Shown here piece by piece: positions 40,620 through 51,100 of a stretch of DNA of 64,000 bases. Origin of the DNA: Acridotheres tristis (Eukaryota > Chordata > Aves > Passeriformes > Sturnidae); NCBI GenBank assembly GCA_037013685.1, contig CM072886.1, positions 89,268,422 through 89,332,421 on the forward strand, given 5' to 3'. The notes beneath the pieces were generated by a model. It was not told where the DNA came from, ran no database searches, and saw only the letters and a program-made list of their open reading frames with translations. Position 1 is the first letter of the stretch. Every line of letters starts with the position of its first letter. The translations under genes and the position numbers were made by a program.

Positions 40620-41785
40620 CCCATAAGGTTTACTTACAATCTATCTGGACTCGTTAAGAGCTTTCACACTAAGGGCAAATCATACCTGACAAACTTGGTG
40701 TCCTTCCACCATGGAGTTACAGCAGTGGTGGATAGGGGAATAGCAACTGACATTGTCTATCTGGACTTGTGCAAAACATTTGACACTGTTCTGCACAACA
40801 GGAGAGACTAATTTTGATGGATGGACCACTCAGGGGATAAGAAATTGGCTGGGTTGTCACATTCAAAGGGTTGCAGGCAATGGCTCAATGTCCAAGTGGA
40901 GTCTGGTGATGAGCGATGTTTTCAGGGGTTGATATTGAGACCGGTGCTGTTTAACATTTGTTGGTGACAAGGACAGTGGGATTGAGGGCACCCTCAGTGA
41001 ATCTGCCAATGTCACCAAGCTGTGTGGTGCAGCTGACACGCTGGGGGAAAGGGATGCCATCCAGGGAGGCCTGGACAGGCTTGAGAGGCGAGTGTGGTGA
41101 AACTCGTGAAGCACAAATAAGGCAAAGCACCTGGATCGAGGCAATCCCAAGCACAAATTCAGGCAGAGAATGGATTGAGAACAGCCCTGGGGAGAAGGAT
41201 TTGGGGTGTTGGTGGATGCGAAGATCAACCTGAGCCAGCAACGTGCACTTGCAGCCCAGAAAGCCAAACATGGCCTGGGCTGCATCAAAACTGGCATGGC
41301 CAGCAGATCAAGGGAGGTGATGCTCCCTCTCTACTCCATTCCTATGAGATCCCACCTGGAATACTGTGTCCAGCTCTGGAGCCTCCAAGATAAGGATGTG
41401 GACTTGTTGGAGCAAGTACAGAAAAGAGACAGAGATGATCAGAGGGTTGCAGCACCTCTTCTACGATGACAGGCTGAGAGAGTTAGAGTTGTTCAGCCTG
41501 GAGAAGAGAAGGCTCCAGGAAGACCTTATAGAAGCCTTCCAGCATCTGTAGGGGATCTACAAGAAACATGGAGAGGTATTGTTGCAAGGGTTTATATGGA
41601 TAGGACAAGGGGCAGCAACTTTAAACTGCAAGAACATGCAGATGTCCCATCCCTGGACGTGTTCAGGGCGGACCTGGATGGAGCTTTGTGCCACCAGGTG
41701 TAGTGGAAGGTGTCCTTGCCCATGGCAGGAGGGTTGGAACTAGACGGTAGTTCAGGTTCCTTCCATCCCAAACCACTCTACAAGC
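40620..41785 (+). repeat. CR1 LINE with reverse-transcriptase remnants
   Basis: The longest LINE copy in the window. The frame at 40536-40811 carries 'KGKSYLTNLVSF' and 'DIVYLDLCKTFDTVLHN', which match the palm and fingers of CR1 ORF2 reverse transcriptase (usual form D-I-V-Y-L-D-F-S-K-A-F-D-T-V). After stops and shifts the frame at 41206-41469 keeps '[14 protein letters not shown]', 'EVMLPLYS' and 'HLEYCVQLW' from the ORF2 C-terminus. The 3' UTR ends with 'ggttccttccatcccaaacc' near 41780; the 8-mer tail is lost. The F-A-D-D catalytic codons are missing from the region near 40955-41000, where a deletion is apparent. It is 5'-truncated and cannot code for an active element. Confidence 0.92.
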
Positions 41786-41984
41786 CCAGCATACATTTTG
41801 CCTATCTAAGCTGAAGGACATTGGGAACTGAAACAAATCTGTAAATTCAGTTGGGAACTCCCTACAGTGTACTGCCCACTGCCCTGGAAGAGAAATGTTT
41901 GAACTGGGAGAAGTATTGTTACTGTTAAAATTAGTTCTGAGACCTACAGTTTGTATTTGCCTATTTTTTCATTGTTGTAGATGT
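41786..41984. other. spacer, nothing recognised
   Basis: Short AT-rich spacer between two LINE copies. Confidence 0.4.
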
Positions 41985-42640
41985 GGAAGTGGACTCAAAG
42001 AGCTGCGCAAGATTGTTAATAGAAAGGAGGTTCCGAATATACTGAAAAGATGACTACATAATCTTGAGGACTAGAATAAAAGAAATGGGATGAAATGCAA
42101 CAATGGAAAAGGTACAGTCATGCACTTAGACATTTATAAAAAACATTTTTATTAATATGGACTGTAAATGACAAATACGAAGAGAAGCCTGTATTTGTCA
42201 CTCACAGCATGACCTGAACCACCAGTGAGACTCGATCATATAAAAAGCAGACTGGCTGTATTAGAAAACGTAATTTTGGAAGAAATCAAGAGAGAGACTA
42301 CCTCCATTGCAGAGACTGGCAATAGTTTGTGAAAAGATGTTACAAACTGCAGCTATGCTGAAGAAAGCCGAATCCAAACTTTATCTAGTGCAGTAAAATC
42401 TGAGTTACAGAGGCTCTGTTTTACAGGAGGAGACTATATAAAATGTACTGATAGGTTAGACCAGTGAAGAGTGGCTATGACTACTTCCTATAAATATATT
42501 ACAGATTTAGATGAAAGGGAAAGAGAAATTACGAACTGGAACACTGGATGGCACAAATGGGTATGAACTGGTCTTGAATGTGTTTGAAGGCTCTTCTGGT
42601 CCAGCCCATCAGCAAGAGGTACAGGAAAACAGCATATTTA
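41985..42640 (+). repeat. ancient CR1-like LINE
   Basis: 'gatgaaatgcaacaatgg' and then 'tcatgcacttaga' match the CR1 segment 'gaaattcaacaagg ... gtcctgcatttagg'. Later parts ('ggttagaccag', 'agaaattacgaactgg') are weaker. Sense strand plus. It is much older than the neighbouring copy at 40620-41785. Confidence 0.55.
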
Positions 42641-43749
42641 GTGTAAGATGGATCTAGATGTGTTTATGGAAGGAGTTATACAGAGCATTTGCTCCTGCAA
42701 CAGCAAAACACTACCTTCAAAACATCTGTGCCAGTCCCATGACCCAAAGATCCCAAAGGTTTATCTGCTTAGCAAACCAGACACCAGCTTGTAAACCTAG
42801 AGAGCTTTGAACATCTTGGCCAGTATACCTCAGCAGCCCAGTTCCATCAGAACCTGTTCCATTCGAGTTAAAGTGCCCTAACTTACTGAGGAGCAGAGCT
42901 CTTCTCACATCTAGCATCTCTAAGTAATTACAGAAGAACATTGACTTGGCAGAGGCAGCCAGTGCTGAACCTCCTATGCCAAAAGGAAATTGCTCTCTTA
43001 GTTATACAGGACTTAGTCTTCAATGCTGTATTTAAACACACAACTATCTGTTGTTATGTCTGCCCACTGTGCCTCCCCAGAGGTTACTCCTGGATTTATG
43101 GCCTTGCTCTTGACTGCTCTGGTTAACAAACTACTCAAAGGTCTCCTCACACAAGAGCTATACCTTAGTGCAAGCCAGATCTCCTCACACAAGCTCTACA
43201 TTTTACAGCCCATCAGCGGCGTGTAGCGGCAGAGATCAAGGAAAAAGGCAGTTTTTATTCCTGAAAAACAAATGGTTTGCACAGTGGATTAAAAACTGGC
43301 ATGAAACGTGACAACTGAGACAGGAAAAAAATCTCGTTGAATGTAAAGCATTGTCTTGTGCTTCCGCTATATGAAAACAATCACTGTGCTGTCAATTTCC
43401 ACAAAGCTTTCAGTCACACAGATACATGCTGAGCACCTGCACTGAAGGTATATGCTTAGTACCTTCTTCCTGCGCTGTGCTTCTGACCTCTGAAGTGTCT
43501 CCATGTAAAGGATGAGAAAACCCGAAGATAGTAAAAGCACACAAAACTCACTGCCTTCACCGTAAACATACTAATTGACTTGGACTGGTGCAAATGCTCC
43601 AGCTATACGTGCTGGGCTTCCGTTCAGTAAAAATTAAACACAATCGTTACAATTATAGAAGCGACTGTCTCTTTGCTTTCTTTCCCAACCCTACTCACGC
43701 CGGCTTATTAGTGAAAAACAAAAAAACCACCCCGGACAGTGACAAACCC
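42641..43749. other. upstream flank of the CpG island
   Basis: No gene or named repeat. GC content is ordinary until about 43700, where it rises sharply. Distal promoter elements of TMEFF1 may lie here, but I can point to none. Confidence 0.5.
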
Positions 43750-43995
43750 TGTGCCAGCGGTCCTCTTTGCTGGACGCCCCTGGGGACCCTTTCTGCTCCA
43801 TTCACCCATCGCTGCTATCCCCGCACGCCTCTCGGCTGTGCCCGCTGCCGGCCCGGCCCGCCCCGGGACCCCGCACCGCTTCCAGCGGGGGCGGCCCCGC
43901 CGTGAGGGCGGGCGCTGCCGCCGCCGCTCGCCCTGCCCGCCGAGCGAGGAGAAGCCCCTCACCTCCCCTCCGGTCCCGGGGGAGGGGGCTGCCAT

Positions 43996-44001
43996 CACGT
44001 G
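43996..44001. promoter_or_regulatory. CACGTG E-box
   Basis: Palindromic E-box of the USF/MYC type inside the CpG island, about 420 bases upstream of the TMEFF1 start codon. The match is exact; function is inferred. Confidence 0.35.
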
Positions 44002-44003
44002 TG

Positions 44004-44055
44004 CTTCCTCCCCCTTCTCTCTCTCGCTCTCTCTCCCTCCTCCTCCTCCCCCTCC
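44004..44055 (+). repeat. CT-rich pyrimidine tract
   Basis: 52 bases of C and T with a single G at 44026, made of (CT)n and (CCT)n blocks. Such tracts in promoters can exclude nucleosomes or form triplex DNA; here this is inference. Confidence 0.85.
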
Positions 44056-44082
44056 GCGGCGGCGGCGGCGGCAGCAGCAGCC
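44056..44082 (+). repeat. CGG/CAG triplet run
   Basis: About five CGG units followed by three CAG units. It lies between the pyrimidine tract and the coding start, so probably in or near the 5' UTR. Confidence 0.85.
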
Positions 44083-44226
44083 TCTCGGCTCCGCTCCCTT
44101 TGTTGCAGGCGGAGCGGCGGCGCTGCCGGGCGCCGCGCACAAAGGAGCGCGGCCGGGGCGAGGCGGCACCGCGGGCGGACGGGCGCGGACGGAGCGCGGC
44201 CCCGGCGGGGACAGCCCTGCCCGCGC

Positions 44227-44262
44227 CCGGGCGGCGGCAGCGGCGGCGGCGGCAGCGGGTCC
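44227..44262 (+). repeat. second CGG-rich triplet run
   Basis: CGG units interrupted by CAG (cggcggcagcggcggcgg, then cggcagcgg), about 155 bases upstream of the TMEFF1 start codon. Confidence 0.8.
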
Positions 44263-44282
44263 GTGCGGCCGCTGCGGCGGGG

Positions 44283-44354
44283 ATGCTGAAGGTGCGCTCC
44301 GGAGCGGCGGAGAAAGGAGGGTCCCGCCCGGGCGGCGCCGCGGGCTCCGGTTGA
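44283..44354 (+). promoter_or_regulatory. upstream ORF before TMEFF1
   Basis: An ATG opens a 23-codon frame (MLKVRSGAAEKGG..., ending GSG) whose TGA at 44352-44354 overlaps the next ATG at 44354 as TGATG. If the mRNA starts upstream of 44283 this uORF would precede the main start by 62 bases and could lower its translation. The ATG has G at -3. No evidence of translation is visible in the sequence itself. Confidence 0.4.
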
Positions 44355-44416
44355 TGCTGCGGGCCTGCCGCCGCCATCCCGCTGCCGCCGGCGCTGCTCC
44401 TCGGCCGCCCCTCGCC

Positions 44417-44600
44417 ATGCTGGGAGAGAGCCCTGCCGCCGCCCGGCCGCTCCTGCGGGCGGGACCCCCGCTGGCGCTCTGCTACACCTCGGCCCTCCTG
44501 GTGCTCGCCCTCTCCGCGCTGCCCGCCGGCCGCGCCTCTCATCCCTTGCCCGGCTCCGAGTGCCAGGGCGGCGGCAAGGGGAAAGGCATCAACTGCTCAG
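44417..44600 (+). CDS. TMEFF1: TMEFF1 first coding exon
   Basis: TMEFF1 (tomoregulin-1) is a type I membrane protein of about 380 residues with two follistatin-like domains, one EGF-like domain, a transmembrane helix and a short cytoplasmic tail. It is reported mainly from brain and as a modulator of Nodal/BMP-type signalling. This exon gives 61 codons plus one base: a short N-terminus, a hydrophobic signal core at residues 17-36 (PPLALCYTSALLVLALSALP), a likely cut after A-G-R-A (residue 40), then a Gly/Lys-rich stretch ending 'GGGKGKGINCS'. That order, including 'CYTS.LL', 'GRAS' and 'KGK.INCS', matches TMEFF1 and not TMEFF2. N-C-S at 59-61 is a glycosylation sequon. The exon ends CAG|GTAATG, a good donor in phase 1; a next exon starting with 'aa' would give the Glu that follows in the family. 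I chose the ATG at 44417 (G at -3) because it gives the usual short N-terminus; an in-frame ATG at 44354 would add 21 residues. Later exons lie outside the window. Confidence 0.92.
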
Positions 44601-45140
44601 GTAATGCCCCGCCGGCTCCCGCCCCGCGCCCACCCCCGCGGGCAGCCCACGCGTGCACGTGGAGGGAGGGCTGAGCGCGGCCCCCCTGCTCCGCCCGGCC
44701 CGGCCCGGCGTGGCGCTGCGGGCGGCGGAAAACAAAGGAGCGGCGCCCGCCCCGGCCCCGGGTGCGGCGAGCCCGCTCCCCGGCCGGCGGGGAGATGCCC
44801 CTCTCCGGGGAGCGGAGACCCCTCTCTGCGAGGTCTCCCCGCCGAAGGGAAGGGCTTTGCCGCCGCCTCCGGGCTTTGGTTGCTCCCCGCTGTCCCCCGC
44901 CGCGGTGCCGGCAGGTGCGCGCCGGCCGCCCCGGGGGCTGCCCGCATCCCGCCCGCTCCTCCGCCCGCTCCTCCCCTCCCCTGCCGCTGCCCCGCGCCCG
45001 TCCCGCCGCTAGCAGAGGGTGCGAGCCGGGCGGCAGCTGTGAGCGCAGCCCCCGATGGCTCACACGGGCTCTTTCTTGGGTCTCACTCTTGCTGTGAACA
45101 GCCCAGACGCGGGGTAGCCTCTCCGCCCGTCCGTCTGCCG

Positions 45141-48100
45141 GCTGTTGTGTAGATTCGCTCTGGATAAGGTGTAGGCAGCAAAATACCCCGTGATGTGCTC
45201 AGAATAAGCTTTTTTGGGGTTTCCCCCTGCTTTGGTTGCATGATTTATACATAATATACATAATTATATGCTGGTATTGTAAGATTGCAATGTGGTTTGT
45301 CATGACAGCAGCACGTTTTCTTAGATCTTGAGGACATGATGGTTTTGAAGTAGAACAAAGTAAATACATACAATATAAAGTTTCCAGGTTTTTAGAAAGA
45401 TTTGTTTGTCTTCTAAAACTACTATTTAGAAAAGGGAATTTATTTTTTTCTCTGAAAAATGGCTGTGCATGCCTCCTCCTGCCTTTTAAAATGATAGGTT
45501 TATTCCACTGCACGAATCGCCAGGGAGAGCTGTGCAAAGTGCCTTCTCCAAGGTGATGAAGGTTTCTCGCCCTGTGCGCAGATCCCCCGCTCCCATTGTC
45601 TTCAGCGAGATTGGAAGGCAATTTACGCGTTGGAAGGAACTCTCGGTACCTTCCAGGGTGAGGTACCCAAACTGTACCAGAGATTTCAAGAAATGAGTGA
45701 ACGGAAGAGTGATCTTCCTCCCAATTACATTTTACAATACGGATAGTGCTGCTAAAGCAGGCTATCAAATTCGCATACCAGCAAACTGTGGCAAAACGGT
45801 CTTGCAATATAATAAATCTGCTACACATTCCTGAAATGCTCCTCTTCATTTTACCCAGTTTAGATATACACTGTGTTACTGTGTGATACCACAATGCTAC
45901 TGTTTTGCTGCTGCTGCCTGACTTTTCATTCTATTTGTATGAATATGATGGTTATTTTAAAGAGAGGTTAATAGGTTAATGTGTCACTGGCGTTAGCGGC
46001 TTACCCATCAGAGACATGTGGGTCATTAGACCATGGCATGAGCATTAATCAGTGAGATTAAATATGGAAGGCTGCTGAAATGTATGAGGAAGTTTCTAAG
46101 ATGATGTGGAACACAGGGACATCATTATTTGGAAACCGTCACAGAAAGAGGGCTTTCCAGCCTGGAATTAGAAAACCGTATGCTATATTGAAGGCATTCA
46201 GCATGATTCGGTTCTACTAAAAATAGGCACAAGCAAATGTATGTGCTATATACATACTTGTGGCAGGCACTCTTTTCAGGGTAACTCCAAAAATATGGAA
46301 GGAAAATTTTGTTTTAAATGCAGTAGTCAGATTCTGCTGTGTGTTAACTGCTTCATGCGAAATGGAAGGGTTTCAGTACTCAACTTTATTTTGAAAGAAC
46401 TAGCATCAACACACAATAACTGGGTCAGATTTTCCCCTCACTTACCTTTGCATAGCTTCATTAACTTTTACTGAAGGAGCTACTCCCTGAAAAAGATGAG
46501 TTTCCTGTATTTACACATGGGGCCAGATGTTGGCATTAGCACCCTTCTCAATGGACTGCTACAAGGTACATTGCTGTTTATACTGAAAGTTAAACTTGAG
46601 AGCACTACTACTACTTCTTCAAATGACTGGACTCTCGAAATTGCTTTCCATATTCAAAGAAGCAAAATGCCTCTCCTTTCTTCTGCTGTTTTGCAAGTTT
46701 AATTTGTGCATCAGTCTGACCTGCTGCCTTAACAGGTTTTTTGCACTTCTTGAGATGGTTCCTGGGCTGGTAACATTTTATCATTGTTAGATTATATAGC
46801 TACCTTTATTTATTTGTTATTTCTTTTCAGAAATGCTGAAGTCCTGTCCTTTATTGCTACAGAATATGCTGCTTGAGAAAGTGTTTGCTGTAACAAAAGA
46901 ACATTTCAAGTGGAGGACACAGGCAGACAACATGAACATAAAGATGGCTTTTTCAGCCTTGATTCTGCTCCTTTGGCACATGCATTTCAGCTTGGCCTTT
47001 TGTTAAATTATGATATAATTGCATCATCCCTGGCCAAGGGAAGAACATTTGATAAAGTGATTAGAGCAGGAAACAGAGAATTAAGACGGATCTGGAGTTA
47101 ATTGACAATATGGACTTGTGTGTGTTTGTTCATCTGCCAATCCATACTTTGCTAAGATAATGAAATAAAATAACCCCGTTTTAACTAGAATAGGGTGAAA
47201 CCAAAATAGATATTTCTTTCTGGAGAAGGGAGTCCCAGGCTGGTGTTTTGGAGATGTATTATTCCCAGCGCTATGTGTAGTCTTTTTCTGCAACATTTCC
47301 GATGCTCCCTGACTGCCTATGCGCTGGTGGTGTGATGCTGTGCTCAGGCTCTGGGGTAGCTGTCCTTAGTGAGGGGACTGGGAACTACAGGGAGTTATTG
47401 AGCATCCTGTGTTGTGAAGGTGTGTACAACATGCAGATCCTTCCTGAGCTCCTAATCCGATGGCGCTCTCCGGAGACACAAACTGTGCGTGGGCATTGTC
47501 AGCTTCAGTTTTAGTCTGATAGAATCTCTGGTGTGAGATATGCTCTGGTCACCTGTGGTGACCACACAGGGGTGGTTGCTGGACCACAACTGACCAAACG
47601 CTGCAGATTTAGGTGGAAGGTACACAGACTCAATGAGAGATATTGCACAGAGTACTGGTATGGATGTGTACACCTGGGATTTTAATTAACAGGGATATGC
47701 TTGTTTTGTAAGCCTTTTGCTATGCTGTTCCCTCATGTGATAAAATAGACTGGCTAGGGACAATTCTCTGCACCACTGAGGAGTCTCACAGACTGTATGC
47801 TGCCCCTGCTTTTCTTTAGATCTCTCAGAGTGAAGTGAGTAAAGATAAAGTTGTTTCAAGATAGTTTACTGAGGATTGAATGAGCAAGATGAGATCCTGT
47901 TTAAAGGCAAATATGGTGCATTTGTTTCCATTACTTTCTTAGACGCCTTCACATCTGTCCTCCAGATCCTGTAGCAGGAATCCCCCAGGCTTACTATTGC
48001 TGGATACCTATTATTGTGCTGTTGTAGCTGTTTTTCCTTAGGGTAAGATGGGGTCTAAAGCTACTTATGTCTGATATGTCTACACTTGAGGTGAAGTCTT

Positions 48101-51100
48101 AAGATAATTAATGAGTTGGCCAAAATGAGTTTTATGTGCCCTATTTCTCACTCTATTGTGTTGTCTGAAGCTTGGATCCAGGCTGTCCCTGCTGTAACAA
48201 GGGAGAGTGAACACAAGCATGTAGCTCCCTTGGCCCAGTGCACGTGGCAGATGTGACCGTGGATTTTGGAGGATATAAACCTCAGGCACTGCTGGTCTCT
48301 GGAGCTCAGCCGTGGTTCCTGCCTGGGCTCAGTGGGGGCTCTGTGAACCAGAATGAGATGTGGCCTCAAGACTGGCTTTCATCTGTGCTTATCAGCTAGA
48401 ACAGACATAACCCTTTGTGCTTTTTGCTCGAATTAAGTGTATGAGGGGTTTTGTTTGGTATATCATTCTAAGTTACACAGAGCAAAACCAATTTGTGCTA
48501 AAGGTATGCAGCCATGTTGGTGAGAACATTACGAGTAAGGGATGTATGAGAGATACAGGTTCAGGTAAATGATCCTATTTTAAGAATTACGTGTTTTGTG
48601 TTTGCATAGTTACACTTGGTCTGAAATGGTAGACGGGACTAGAATAATTGGTTATTTTATCTAAGATACTATGAGTTATGTTCCTGTAAATTAATTATAA
48701 GTCAAGCAAAATAAAATGTGATATGTGTTTGTGCCAATCGAATTTCTGAAGTAAATGATCTAAACTCAGGTTACATGTCTCTTTGAGAAACTATCATAAG
48801 GCATGAATATAAATCAATTATAAGTAAAAAGTAAAAACAATTATTAAAAAAAGAAATTAGAACTCGGATAGTAGCATACATATATTTGTTTCCCCTTAGT
48901 GTAATTGCCTAGACACGAAATGTCCTTGCAGTACAGACTCTTATGCTGATTAAAGAGCCAAAAGGTAATTAAAGGAGAATTGAAAGTGTCAGAATAGCAG
49001 AAAATCATCTTGTAACAGGTGTCACTCCATCATTGTCACTAGTGGGAACTGGTAATGTGATGGAGCAATTGAGGCTTGACTGAGAAGATTGGATTGAATC
49101 CAATTTCTTTATTGTTTTTTTGAAAAGAGGAAAAAAGAAGCTGTGTTTTTTGTGGAAAACACTGCTAAGGAAACATTCTTTCTGTACGTAGATTTCTCTG
49201 ATAATTCCTATTAAGGGGAAAACAAGAAGTCTGGTCCTTTCCTTCCTGTTGATGTAAGGATAAATATTTTATATCTTGTCAGTTTTCTTCTAGAGTTGAC
49301 AGTAGACTGGATAAAGGGGAGAGTTAATATTTACTTGGACCTGAAAAAAAAAGCTGTGGCCAAGAACTTTGGGTAGAGAGGTACAAATGCAGAGATATTG
49401 ACAGGAGTTTGTACCCTTTTCCTCTAAAGAGATCATTACATTCCACCATTGATCCATCAACTGAAAGCACTTGTGACTTTTCCAGCCTGTGGTCAGACTT
49501 TGGCGAGTGTCCACGAAGCAGACAGTGGCAGGAGTTCCCAGGATAACAGTAGCTGTAACATTTGTGGAAGGAATATTGCTGAGCATCAGGAATGTTGGAA
49601 AAGGAACTATTCCTCGGAGTCGGGACTCCTGCATATCCTCCTCACTTAGTCCCTACAGGTGCTGTGGAACAAGAGTAGAGATGGAGGCATGTTGGTATTA
49701 TTGAGGTGGCAGCCTGTCTTTTTCTAAACTGACTGTAGTGCTCAGCAGAACCGAAGAGCAAGGACATTCTTTGTAGAAGTACTCCTTAAAAAAATTGTTC
49801 TATCCCAAAAACAGCTTTAGATAATAAGAAAATGATAATTAAATACTATGTTGTAAACTAAATAGTCCCTTCTAATTGTTGCAGTTTATTCCTAGATCAT
49901 CTTGAAATTCTAAAAATTTAGAAATAGGGAGAAATAGAGGAAGAAAAACGGAGAATGTGGGAGAGTGGAGATGTATTTTGTGGAACTCCTAAGTGTATAA
50001 GGAAGAGCTTTTTTTGCTAAATCAGTTGAAAAATAAATTTTATTTTATGAAAGTATTTCTTGGTCTTCTTTGTATGATATTTTTCTTCCACAAAAGGATA
50101 AGAAGTTACAGACAAAATCTGATTAGGAGTAAGTTCAGTGGTCAAAACTGTGATCTGATGAAATTAAAGTTTCCTGGAGAACCTGAAATCTGTTTAGTTG
50201 TCTTGATAAACAGCCATAATGTATCTTTGGTTCTAATTTAGTTCACAGATGGCTTCAGGGGGATGTAAAAGCAGAATTATTTAATCTTGCATTATTAGGA
50301 CAGTATCTAGTGGTGCCATTAGTTGAGCCATTAGGTATCTGGGATTTATGGGTCATATGTTTTACTATTTGATTGTTTATTTTAAAGGAGAAAAATTTCC
50401 AGGTCTTTTTTTCTCTCAAGACTCTTGCCAGGGAACTTCTGTGGAGCAAGATGCCAGTGAAAGTCTTTGCTACAAGAGTACCTGAAAGACTTCAGCTCTC
50501 ACTGACCCGATTACACCCTGTACAGCCGGGCTGGCTGGGAGCTGGTGGGCAGATCAGGTTCTGCATGCATTTGCATATCTATTGATGTGAATTTCTCCAT
50601 TTAAGAGAGCAATTTAATGTTACACTGATAACAGAGTTCTATTTCTTTTAAGTTGCTCTAAAATTGCCTCACTGGTCATAGCGTGGTTTGTGAGGAGGCA
50701 GTGTTTGACTAGCAAATCGGAATTTATTTTGGGATAATTTAAATTCTCATTACAGTAGATAATTTCTAAGGACTGAAAAGGCAGGACTTCTGATAGTAGA
50801 TTGTGTGTTACAGAAACAGTGTTTAAAAGGATCTGGTTTAGAATAACACTAAACCCTTGTAGTACCTCTCTTTTGATTTCCTATTATGAAAATAAATTTA
50901 GTTGCAGTTACAGTCTTGAAAGACACAGATTATATAACTATGTTCAAGCTGGCAGGATCCTCATCCATGGTTCAAAAAGAGTGTTAATTAAGACCAGCAG
51001 GAAAACATGTAAAAATTAAAGGGAAGAAAATCTGGAACAAGACAAAACTGTCAGTAATTTTTCTGAAGAGATCTGACTTGTCTTGGTAGGTGCTGGGTCT

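Larger units (their letters stand above)
43750..45140 (+). promoter_or_regulatory. TMEFF1: CpG island and promoter of TMEFF1
   Basis: An abrupt block of very high GC content with dense CpG, unlike anything else in the window. It has no TATA box. A GC box (GGGGGCGG, 43887-43894), a CACGTG E-box (43996-44001), a pyrimidine tract (44004-44055) and CGG/CAG runs precede the coding start at 44417. A second CACGTG lies at 44656-44661, just after the splice donor. This is typical of a dispersed, CpG-island type promoter. The transcription start cannot be fixed by eye; the region 43900-44300 is plausible. Long open frames on both strands here reflect the scarcity of stop codons in GC-rich DNA. Confidence 0.85.

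Noticed and set aside
43708..44542. Minus-strand open frames of 236 and 246 codons in the CpG island
   Set aside because: GC-rich DNA has few stop codons; products are Arg/Gly/Ala/Pro-rich with no domain, and they mirror the TMEFF1 exon region.
44539..45152. Open frames of 174 and 182 codons spanning the end of exon 1 and the start of intron 1
   Set aside because: Same composition effect; they ignore the splice donor and show no family.
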